A DNA stretch of 36,545 nucleotides from an uncultured Bacteroidota bacterium (GTDB lineage Bacteria; Bacteroidota; Bacteroidia; Flavobacteriales; UBA7312), in NCBI GenBank assembly GCA_902580855.1, contig CACHMF010000014.1:1-36545 (forward strand), read 5' to 3'. Below, piece after piece: positions 11,234-22,158 of this stretch; position 1 is the stretch's first letter; each line of letters opens with the position of its first letter. Made by a program: the position numbers and the translations under genes. The notes beneath the pieces are model-generated. The model saw only the letters and a program-made list of their open reading frames with translations, did no database searches and had not been told where the DNA came from.

Positions 11234-11890
11234 ATGAGACACGGAAAGAAATTTAACCACTTAGGTAGAAAAGCTGCGCACAGAAAAGCAATGCTATCTA
11301 ATATGGCTTGCTCATTAATTGAGCACAAGCGTATTAAAACAACCGTTCCTAAGGCGAAAGCTTTGCGTAAGTATGTTGAACCATTGATTACAAAATCAAA
11401 GAACGATACTACTCATTCAAGAAGAACTGTATTTAGCTACCTAAAGCAAAAAGAAGCTGTCACTGAATTGTTTGGTGATGTTGCAGCTAAAGTAGCTAAT
11501 AGAGAAGGAGGATATACACGTATCATAAAAACAGGAAACCGTTTAGGTGACAATGCAGAAATGTGTATAATCGAATTGGTTGACTATAACGATCTATATA
11601 CTACAGAAAAGCCAAAGAAAAAGACGAAATCAACTCGTAGATCAGGTCCTAAAAAAGCTGTATCAGCAGTTGTTGACGCTTCCGCTCAAGCAGTAGTAGC
11701 AGAGTCTTCGGTTGAAGAATCAAAAGCTGAGGAGGTAACTTCAGTAGTAGAAGGATTAGTAGAAGAAACTAAAGCTGATGAAGTAACTCCAGTAGCAGAA
11801 GCTGTAAAAGAGGACGTGAAAGAAGATAAATTAGCTTCTGAAGAAGCCAAGGAAGAAAACGCAAACGAGGATGAGCAAAAGAGTGAGTAA
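11234..11890 (+). CDS. rplQ: 50S ribosomal protein L17 with long acidic low-complexity C-terminal extension
   Basis: [37 protein letters not shown] core followed by about 90 aa Ala/Glu/Val/Lys-rich tail. Confidence 0.96.
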   Translation: MRHGKKFNHLGRKAAHRKAMLSNMACSLIEHKRIKTTVPKAKALRKYVEPLITKSKNDTTHSRRTVFSYLKQKEAVTELFGDVAAKVANREGGYTRIIKTGNRLGDNAEMCIIELVDYNDLYTTEKPKKKTKSTRRSGPKKAVSAVVDASAQAVVAESSVEESKAEEVTSVVEGLVEETKADEVTPVAEAVKEDVKEDKLASEEAKEENANEDEQKSE

Positions 11891-11914
11891 TCACTTGTTT
11901 GTTCGATAAATAAG

Positions 11915-11949
11915 AAGGGATAAGGCGTTTTCGTTTTATCCTTTTTTTT
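11915..11949 (+). terminator. Rho-independent terminator after rplQ
   Basis: GGATAAGGCG-TTTT-CGTTTTATCC stem (two G-U pairs) followed by a T run. Confidence 0.8.
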
Positions 11950-11975
11950 AAATTTTTTGAATTAAATAAAGAAAA

Positions 11976-14374
<2,399 letters not shown>

Positions 14375-14396
14375 AAAAGAAAATAGAAGATAAAAA

Positions 14397-15683
14397 ATGT
14401 CAAAAAAAGCAGAGCTAATTTATGATGGAAAGAGCTATCAAATTCCGGTAGTTGAGGGAACGGAAAACGAAAAAGCATTAGACATTAGTCGTCTTCGAGC
14501 AGAATCTGGTTTAATCACTTTAGATAAAGGATTTAAAAATACAGGCTCTACCGAAAGTGCGATTACTTTCTTAAACGGAGAAGAGGGAATTCTACGTTAC
14601 AGAGGTTATGCTATAGAGGATTTAGCAGAGAAGTCGAGCTTTTTAGAGGTTGCGTTTTTGTTGATTTATGGAGAATTACCAACAATCGAAGAATTGAAAG
14701 ATTTCCAAGAAAGAATCGTTCATCATACATTGGTCCACGAAGATGTAAAATCTATTTTAGATGGTTTTCCTTCTAATGCACATCCAATGGGCGTATTATC
14801 ATCTTTGGTATCATCACTAACAGCATTCTATCCAAAATCATTAGATCCTAATCGTTCAAAAGAAGAAGTGGATGGAACCATTATCCGTATTTTAGCAAAA
14901 TTACCAACATTAGCCGCATGGAGCTACAAGAACAGAATGCGTCAGCCAGTTGTTTATCCAAATAACAATTTAGACTACTGTTCTAATTTTTTGCGCATGA
15001 TGTTTGGTTTGCCAACAGAAGAATTTGATGTAAATCCGGTAGTGTCAAAAGCATTAGACAAGCTGTTAATTTTACACGCTGATCATGAACAAAACTGTTC
15101 GGCTTCTACGGTAAGGATAGTAGGTTCTTCTCATGCAAGCTTATACGCTTCGGTATCTGCAGGTATTGCTGCTCTTTGGGGGCCTCTACACGGTGGAGCT
15201 AATCAAGCAGTAATCGAAATGTTAGAAGCCATACGTAAAGATGGTGGTGATGTTTCAAAGTATGTTGCTAAGGCAAAGGATAAATCAGATCCTTTCCGTT
15301 TAATGGGCTTCGGACACCGTGTGTATAAAAACTTTGATCCAAGAGCCACAATTATTAAAAAGGCAGCCGATGAAGTCTTAACTGAATTAGGCGTTAATGA
15401 TCCTGTATTGGATATTGCTAAAAAACTAGAAGACATTGCCTTAAAAGATGATTACTTTATTGCAAGAGGTTTGTATCCGAATGTAGACTTCTACTCCGGA
15501 ATTATATATCGTGCTCTGGGTATTCCAACTGATATGTTTACAGTAATGTTTGCATTAGGTCGTTTACCTGGTTGGGTTGCTCAATGGAAAGAAATGCGTG
15601 AAAATAATGAGCCTATTGGTCGTCCTAGACAAATTTATACAGGATACAGTCAACGTGTTTTTTCTGATATTTCTGAAAGATAG
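14397..15683 (+). CDS. gltA: Citrate synthase
   Basis: HADHEQNCSASTVRIVGSSHASLYASVSAGIAALWGPLHGGANQAV; GFGHRVYKNFDPRA. Confidence 0.97.
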   Translation: MSKKAELIYDGKSYQIPVVEGTENEKALDISRLRAESGLITLDKGFKNTGSTESAITFLNGEEGILRYRGYAIEDLAEKSSFLEVAFLLIYGELPTIEELKDFQERIVHHTLVHEDVKSILDGFPSNAHPMGVLSSLVSSLTAFYPKSLDPNRSKEEVDGTIIRILAKLPTLAAWSYKNRMRQPVVYPNNNLDYCSNFLRMMFGLPTEEFDVNPVVSKALDKLLILHADHEQNCSASTVRIVGSSHASLYASVSAGIAALWGPLHGGANQAVIEMLEAIRKDGGDVSKYVAKAKDKSDPFRLMGFGHRVYKNFDPRATIIKKAADEVLTELGVNDPVLDIAKKLEDIALKDDYFIARGLYPNVDFYSGIIYRALGIPTDMFTVMFALGRLPGWVAQWKEMRENNEPIGRPRQIYTGYSQRVFSDISER

Positions 15684-15702
15684 AATTATAAAATTTCAAA
15701 AT

Positions 15703-15732
15703 AAAAAGTCACTTTTTAAAAGTGACTTTTTT
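15703..15732 (+). terminator. Rho-independent terminator after gltA
   Basis: AAAAAGTCACT-TTTTAAA-AGTGACTTTTTT inverted repeat with T tract. Confidence 0.85.
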
Positions 15733-15739
15733 ATTTTTG
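15732..15739 (+). promoter_or_regulatory. Candidate Bacteroidota -7 box (TATTTTTG, consensus TAnnTTTG) 4 nt before the ubiD ATG
   Basis: Exact consensus match; same spacing seen at 28523-28530 (-) and 33367-33374 (+); no clear -33 TTG seen. Confidence 0.45.
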
Positions 15740-15743
15740 CAAC

Positions 15744-17514
15744 ATGGGATATCGTTCGTTACAAGCATGCATAAATGATCTAGAAGAAAATGGCTTTTTA
15801 ATAAGAATAAAGGAAGAAGTAGATCCATATTTAGAAATGTCTGCAATTCAACTTAGAGTCTTCCAAGAAGAAGGGAAAGCAGTATTATTTGAAAATGTAA
15901 AAGGAAGTAAATTTCCGGCTGTTTCCAATTTATTTGGAACTCTTGAACAAAGTAGATTTATTTTTAGAGATACTATTGAAAATGTTAAAAAACTAGTAAG
16001 TCTAAAAGCTGATCCATTATCAGCTTTAAAAAAAACCATGGATTCATTTAAGCGCAATTGCTTCTGCTCGCATGGCACTTCCTAAAAAAGTAAGTTCTCA
16101 TACATTTAAAGAAATACAGATTTCAGATTTACCACAAATACAATGCTGGCCAATGGATGGTGGCGCTTTTATTACCTTACCACAAGTCTATACTGAAGAT
16201 ATCGATTCACCTGGAGTTATGAAGTCTAACCTTGGTATGTATAGAGTTCAACTCAATGGTAACGATTACATTTTGAATCAGGAAATAGGTATGCATTACC
16301 AAATTCATCGAGGAATAGGTGTACATCAATCTAAGTCAAATGCAAGAAATCAACCTCTTAAAGTAAGTATTTTTGTTGGAGGTCCACCTTCTCATACTCT
16401 AGCTGCGGTTATGCCTCTACCTGAGGGTATGAGTGAGTTATCTTTTGCAGGTGTAATGGGAGGGCGAAGATTTCGATATGTTACTGAAGATGGTTATACA
16501 TTGTCTACAGAGGCTGATTTTGTTATTTGTGGCGAGATAAATGCTGATGATGTAAAACCGGAAGGACCGTTTGGTGATCATCTAGGGTATTATAGTTTAA
16601 CTCATGATTTTCCTGTAATGAGAGTACATAAAGTTTATGCAAAGAAGGATGCAATTTGGCCATTTACTGTTGTTGGTAGGCCACCTCAAGAGGATAGTCA
16701 ATTCGGTGCTTTAATTCATGAAATTACTGATAGTATTATTCCTTCAGAAATACCTGGAATAATTGCAGTAAATGCAGTTGATGAAGCAGGTGTTCATCCA
16801 TTACTTTTAGCTATCGGAAGCGAAAGATATACCCCTTATAATCCAGAACGTAAACCACAAGAGTTATTAACTCTATCTAATCATGTTTTAGGTAAAGGTC
16901 AATTAAGTTTAGCAAAATACTTAATGATGGTTGCTCATGAAGATGATCCAAAGTTAAATGTAAATGATAAAGAATCCTTTTTCAAACATTTATTGGAGCG
17001 CATTGATTGGCAAAGAGATATGCATTTTCAAACTCAAACGACCATCGATACACTGGATTATAGTGCATGCGGAGGTATCAACTCAGGATCTAAAGTTGTT
17101 TTTGTCGCAGCGGGTACAAAAAAAAGAGAATTAGCAAACCAAATAGAACATTTTGAATTACCAGTTGGATTTCAAAAAGCACAACTAGTAATTCCTGGAG
17201 TTTTAGTAATTGAAGGAAATGGTGATATTGAAATACTAACAAAAACTAAATTACCTGATGGTATCGCTTTAGTAACTTTAGTCGATGATGCTGATTTTGT
17301 TGCGGAACATTTTCATAATTGGCTTTGGGTAACTTTCACAAGATCTAATCCATCCGATGATATTTCTGGATGGAACGATACTAATATTAACAAACATTGG
17401 GGTTGTGATATTCCTCTGATAGATGCAAGAATAAAAGAACATCATGCACCAGTAATGACAATGCCAGACGAAATTTGGATGAAAGCTGGAGAATTGATCA
17501 AAAAGTATAGATAG
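15744..17514 (+). pseudogene. UbiD-family (de)carboxylase, reading frame interrupted by one extra A in an A8 run at 16028-16035
   Basis: ORF 15744-16085 carries the N-terminus (MGYRSLQACINDLEENGFLIRIKEEVDPYLEM...FPAVSNLFGT), ORF 16072-17514 the rest (GGPPSHTLAAVMPLPEGMSELSFAG, PEGPFGDHLGYY); removing one A gives ALKKPWIHLSAIASARMALPKK with no other stop. Confidence 0.8.
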
Positions 17515-17552
17515 GTTTAAATTTAATTATCTTCCTTTATTTGTTTTTAAAT

Positions 17553-17577
17553 AAAACGCAAATCATTCGCGTTTTTT
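17553..17577 (+). terminator. Probable terminator after ubiD (alternatively an operator palindrome for the downstream receptor gene)
   Basis: AAAACGC-AAATCATTC-GCGTTTT then T tract; 23-nt near-perfect palindrome with one mismatched pair. Confidence 0.6.
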
Positions 17578-17618
17578 ATATAATTTGTTTTATTTTGCAT
17601 TGTCTTTGCAATTAAAAC

Positions 17619-19910
17619 ATGGCTTATTTTTCTACATTTAGTTTACCTGTAAAACAAGTCTTCTTGTTGTTGCTTTTTTTAAAAACAACTACTTTAATTA
17701 AAGCTCAAACTACAGGTATTATAACTGATATTAATAATCAGCCAATTGAAGCAGTTAATGTTTTACTAGTTGATCAAAACTTACTTTTAGAAACCAACTC
17801 TGAAGGTATTTTTATTGTTGATGAGAACATTGAAGAAAATTCAGATATTCAATTTTTTAAGTTTGGTTATTCTACACAGGTATTAAAATATAATTCAGTT
17901 GAAAAAATGAAGATTGTTTTAAAAAATCTTCATGTTGAATTAGATGAGGTTGGGATTATAGAAACTCATAATTTTTTAGGCAATAGTAAATTAACAAATA
18001 TTGAAAAGAAATCCCTAAAAAATAATTTTCTTAATAACAGTTCTATTGTTGAAAATATTATACAGTTAGGTGGAGTAGATATGATATCTTCTGGGCTTGG
18101 AATCCAAAAGATTGTAGTTAGAGGTCTTTCTGGAATGCGTGTTGTTACATATCTAAATGGTATGCAAATAAACAATCAACAATGGGCAAATGATCACGGT
18201 ATTGGCTTTACAGATTTAGGTATTAGTGAAGTTGAATTGATAAAAGGATCAAGTGCTTTAAGATATGGATCAGAAGCAATTGGAGGTTTGTTATATTTTA
18301 AGGACAATCCATTTGTTTATAATAAAAAACCAAAAGCTTATTTTTCTACTAAGTTTGATAATAGTAGTTTTTTAAATAGATCTCAATTTGGTGTCAAACT
18401 GAATAAAAAAGGTATTTATCTAAACTTTGATGCAGAAAATACTATTTCATCAGATTATAGAATGCCAAATGGAACATATTTCTATAATTCAAGATTTAAA
18501 CAAAATTCTTTAAAGTTATCACTTGGTTATCGATTAGGAAAATGGAATAATATATTCAGATTTCAACTACATAATGAGATAACAGGAATACCTGGGCATG
18601 TATGTGAGGGGGATCCAGCTAACGAAAATTTAAATGCACTTATTTCATCAGAATTCGATTTTGAAATAGCTTTTGATGTTGAAAGACCAACACAGTACAT
18701 AAATAATAAACTGTTCATTTATGAATCAAATTTCTTAAAAGAGAATGTCAAATTTGATTTATTTTTAGGTTATTACAATAACAATCTACAGGAATATGAG
18801 AAAGTCACTGTTGCAGCTTTTGACTTGGATTTAGAAAATATACTAATATCTCCAAATATTAGGTATCAACATAAAGATTTCACTTTTAACATAGGTGTAC
18901 AAGGTTTACAGACTAAAAATAAAAATCAAATAACCTCTAGACTTGTACCAGATGCTATTTCTTTAAATTTAGGTACATATTTCATAATGGATTATGAAAA
19001 GAAAAATTTTGGTATAAATGCTGGTTTAAGATATGATAATAAAAATCTTGAGCTTGTTGACGAAACAGCTGATTTTGAAAATATTGACTACATAAAGACT
19101 TTTAACAGTACAAGCTATTCTGCTGGAATATTTTATAAATTATTAGATCATCATTTCCGAATTTCATATTCGGGGGCATATAGAGCACCTCATTTTTCTG
19201 AACTATTTTCTAATGGAGTTCATCATGGAACCAACAGATTTGAAATTGGAGATACCGAATTGGGAATTGAATATGCTAATCAATTAGATTTTAAATATCA
19301 ATGGTCAAATGAGCATTTTGGTATTGTTATTAATCCATTCTCACAATATATTTCTGATTTTATTTCGGTGATCCCTACTGATAGTTTTCATGACTATCGA
19401 ACTTCTACTGGCGCGGTAATTTATTATCCTATATATAATTATATTCAATATGATCTTGTTAACATACGAGGAGTGGAACTAAATCTTCACTACCATCCAC
19501 ACTCATTACATAATTTACACATAGAACAATCATTTTCATTTTTAAATACTGAAAATAAGGATGATGAATTTGGTTTAGCTCTGGTGCCAGCAAACACTAT
19601 TAGAAATCAAATTTTGTATGATTTTCAAAATACTTTATTTGAAAAGTATAAAGTAGATTTTATCTCTTTTCATCATTTGTATAAGTTTAAACAAAATAAT
19701 CATGCTGAATATGAAAGTCCAACAAATTCTTATAATATTTTTAACATACAATTAGGACTAGCCCTAAATGAAAAATTTAAAAGTACTATTGGAATAAATA
19801 ATATACTAAACACTGTTTATACTCCTCACATTTCTAGAGTCCGAACAATTGCAGGTGGTATACCACATCCAGGCAGATCATTTAATATTAACCTTAAATA
19901 TGATTTTTAA
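17619..19910 (+). CDS. TonB-dependent outer-membrane receptor with N-terminal carboxypeptidase-regulatory-like domain; ZnuD-like metal receptor suspected
   Basis: Signal peptide, CarboxypepD_reg-like GIITDINNQPIEAVNVLL, plug VVRGLSGMRVVTYLNGMQI and IKGSSALRYGSEAIGG, terminal Phe barrel end; His-rich SNGVHHGTNRFEIGD and LNLHYHPHSLHNLH. Confidence 0.88.
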   Translation: MAYFSTFSLPVKQVFLLLLFLKTTTLIKAQTTGIITDINNQPIEAVNVLLVDQNLLLETNSEGIFIVDENIEENSDIQFFKFGYSTQVLKYNSVEKMKIVLKNLHVELDEVGIIETHNFLGNSKLTNIEKKSLKNNFLNNSSIVENIIQLGGVDMISSGLGIQKIVVRGLSGMRVVTYLNGMQINNQQWANDHGIGFTDLGISEVELIKGSSALRYGSEAIGGLLYFKDNPFVYNKKPKAYFSTKFDNSSFLNRSQFGVKLNKKGIYLNFDAENTISSDYRMPNGTYFYNSRFKQNSLKLSLGYRLGKWNNIFRFQLHNEITGIPGHVCEGDPANENLNALISSEFDFEIAFDVERPTQYINNKLFIYESNFLKENVKFDLFLGYYNNNLQEYEKVTVAAFDLDLENILISPNIRYQHKDFTFNIGVQGLQTKNKNQITSRLVPDAISLNLGTYFIMDYEKKNFGINAGLRYDNKNLELVDETADFENIDYIKTFNSTSYSAGIFYKLLDHHFRISYSGAYRAPHFSELFSNGVHHGTNRFEIGDTELGIEYANQLDFKYQWSNEHFGIVINPFSQYISDFISVIPTDSFHDYRTSTGAVIYYPIYNYIQYDLVNIRGVELNLHYHPHSLHNLHIEQSFSFLNTENKDDEFGLALVPANTIRNQILYDFQNTLFEKYKVDFISFHHLYKFKQNNHAEYESPTNSYNIFNIQLGLALNEKFKSTIGINNILNTVYTPHISRVRTIAGGIPHPGRSFNINLKYDF

Positions 19911-19938
19911 ATACTCTGATGAGCTTTTATGAAGCGAA

Positions 19939-19955
19939 ATACTCATATTGAGTAT
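19939..19955. promoter_or_regulatory. Perfect inverted repeat ATACTCA-TAT-TGAGTAT upstream of the lipoprotein gene; possible operator or RNA hairpin
   Basis: 7-3-7 palindrome; AATACTC core also present at 19910-19916. Confidence 0.35.
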
Positions 19956-19979
19956 CAGTATTAATTTAATGAAAATAAA

Positions 19980-20294
19980 ATGAAAAAGTCCTTAATTATG
20001 ATGTATGCATTTATTGCTATGTCACTATCTATTACATCATGTTCGGATGACCATGATCATGGCTGTGAAGAATGTCATATTGCATATTTCGTAGATGGTG
20101 TAGAGGTTGCTCAAGGAGAACTTGGTGAATTTTGTGATGAGGCTTTGGAAGATGTTGAAGCTAATGGATACAATTTAGCTGATGACATGGTAGTAGGAGA
20201 CTATACCATTCCTGCAGGTCAATATCCAGCTAATGAAGTTCATTGTGGTGAACATGAAGGCGAACATGATCATGATGATGATCACAATGATTAA
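19980..20294 (+). CDS. Small acidic His/Cys-rich lipoprotein, probable metal-binding protein
   Basis: Lipobox LSITSC then SDDHDHGCEECH; C-terminus HCGEHEGEHDHDDDHND. Confidence 0.8.
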   Translation: MKKSLIMMYAFIAMSLSITSCSDDHDHGCEECHIAYFVDGVEVAQGELGEFCDEALEDVEANGYNLADDMVVGDYTIPAGQYPANEVHCGEHEGEHDHDDDHND

Positions 20295-20312
20295 CGAATC
20301 AAAATTTAAATT

Positions 20313-20342
20313 AAAACAACTGTCTAGGCAGTTGTTTTTTTT
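20313..20342 (+). terminator. Rho-independent terminator between lipoprotein gene and ABC ATPase gene
   Basis: AAAACAACTG-TCTAGG-CAGTTGTTTT followed by T tract. Confidence 0.85.
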
Positions 20343-20362
20343 TATTTTTAAAAAAAAATACT

Positions 20363-20989
20363 GTGCTCAAAACAACTCCTATTTCATTTTCATATGATAA
20401 TATTAATAGTTTTATTTTTCCTGAAATTAGCCTTAGTGATGCAGAGGATTTATTAATACTAGGTAAATCAGGTGTCGGTAAAACAACTTTTATTCAAATT
20501 TTAGCAGGATTATTAAAACCTGATAAAGGATCTATTTCTTTAAACGGTGTAAAATACGCGGATTTATCAATGAAAAAAATGGATGAATTTAGAGGCAAGA
20601 ATATTAGTCTTGTTTTTCAAAAACCATATTTTATAAATAGTATTAATCTAATAGAAAATCTTCTCACTACTTTAAAATTATCTGGAAATGAAGTTGATAA
20701 TAAAAAGTGCGGATATTTATTAGAACAAATTGGCTTGTCTGATAAAAGTTATTCTAAAACATATGAATTAAGTGAAGGTGAAAAACAAAGAGCTTCAATA
20801 GCTATGGCAGTTTGTAAAAATCCAGATTTAATATTAGCAGATGAGCCAACTGCAAGTTTAGATGATGAAAACTGTGATATAATAATTAACTTATTAAAAG
20901 AACAAGCAAAAAATTCTAATTCCAAATTAATTATTATTACTCACGATCAAAGATTGAAAAGTCAATTTAAAAATACCATTAACTTATGA
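20363..20989 (+). CDS. ABC transporter ATP-binding protein, LolD/MacB-like (GTG start)
   Basis: Walker A GKSGVGKTT, signature LSEGEKQRA, Walker B LILADEPTASLD, H-loop IIITHD. Confidence 0.92.
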   Translation: MLKTTPISFSYDNINSFIFPEISLSDAEDLLILGKSGVGKTTFIQILAGLLKPDKGSISLNGVKYADLSMKKMDEFRGKNISLVFQKPYFINSINLIENLLTTLKLSGNEVDNKKCGYLLEQIGLSDKSYSKTYELSEGEKQRASIAMAVCKNPDLILADEPTASLDDENCDIIINLLKEQAKNSNSKLIIITHDQRLKSQFKNTINL

Positions 20990-22158
20990 CCATATTTAAG
21001 TTAAGTTGGAGAAATATAGTAGTTAGTCCACTTAATACAATATTAAGCTTGTTACTGATGAGTCTTGGTGTAGGAATAATTTCATTATTGATATTATTAA
21101 ATAATGAAATGAAACAACAGGTAAAAAACAATCTCAAAGAAATTGACATGGTTGTTGGAGCTAAAGGAAGTCCCCTACAATTAATACTTTCTTCCGTTTA
21201 TCATATTGATAATCCAACTGGAAATATTCCTTTAAGTTCAATAGATAAATTAAAAAAGAATAGATTAGTTGATTTAGTAATACCACTATCATATGGTGAT
21301 AGTTACGAAGGATTTAGAATTGTAGGGAGTACTCATGATTATATTGATTTATATAATGCAGAAATTAAAGAAGGAAGAAGTTGGGAAGGAGGTTTTGAAG
21401 TTGTTATTGGAAGTGAGATAGCAAGAATACATAATCTTCAAATCGGTGACAATTTTTATGGATCACATGGATTCAAAAAAGGTGGGCATGTTCATAATAA
21501 TTACGCATATACTGTTGTTGGAATTTTAAATTTTTCCGGCTCCGTTATTGATAATCTAATTCTGACTGATTATCAGAGTGTTTGGAATGTGCACAATAAA
21601 GATGCTCATTCAGAAATGGAAATTACTGCAGCATTATTTAAGTTTAAAAACCCTTCAGCGTTAATTAAACTTCCAAGACAAGTTAATGAAACAACTAATT
21701 TACAAGCAGCTGTTCCTGTTTTTGAAATGAATCGACTTATTAAATTACTAGGAAAAAATATTATTAATCCAATTCAGTTTATAGCTGTAGTTATTATGAT
21801 TGTTTCTGGATTGAGTATTTTTATAAGTTTATATAATTCATTAAAAAGAAGACGTTATGAACTTGCTTTAATGAGAGTTCATGGTGCAAGTCGTTGGCAG
21901 TTAGTTATGTTGATACAATTTGAAACACTTTTTTTATCAGTTTTAGGAGCATTTTTCGGTTTATTGTTGAGTAGATTGAGTATTTATATTTACAGTTTAG
22001 GCAGTGATAACCATATCATAAATAATTTTCCATTGACCTTTGTGGCTGAAGAGTTTTGGCTTTTCCCATCAGCATTATTAATTGGTGTATTTGCTGCAAT
22101 AATTCCTACTTTACAAGCCTATAGAACTAATATCCCTAAATTGTTAACTGATGCATAA
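20986..22158 (+). CDS. ABC transporter permease, FtsX/MacB superfamily
   Basis: Four TM segments with large extracytoplasmic domain; MVVGAKGSPLQLILSSVYHIDNPTGNIPL; C-terminal RRRYELALMRVHGASRWQLVMLI; ATGA overlap with the ATPase gene. Confidence 0.9.
   Translation: MTIFKLSWRNIVVSPLNTILSLLLMSLGVGIISLLILLNNEMKQQVKNNLKEIDMVVGAKGSPLQLILSSVYHIDNPTGNIPLSSIDKLKKNRLVDLVIPLSYGDSYEGFRIVGSTHDYIDLYNAEIKEGRSWEGGFEVVIGSEIARIHNLQIGDNFYGSHGFKKGGHVHNNYAYTVVGILNFSGSVIDNLILTDYQSVWNVHNKDAHSEMEITAALFKFKNPSALIKLPRQVNETTNLQAAVPVFEMNRLIKLLGKNIINPIQFIAVVIMIVSGLSIFISLYNSLKRRRYELALMRVHGASRWQLVMLIQFETLFLSVLGAFFGLLLSRLSIYIYSLGSDNHIINNFPLTFVAEEFWLFPSALLIGVFAAIIPTLQAYRTNIPKLLTDA

Noticed and set aside
15577-15774. 65-aa plus ORF overlapping the gltA 3' end and terminator
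   Set aside because: Out of frame within gltA and reads through the terminator hairpin into ubiD; no motif.
16028-16037. Programmed -1 ribosomal frameshift at the A-rich run in ubiD
   Set aside because: The required shift is +1 (or loss of one A), so a -1 slippery heptamer would not restore the frame.
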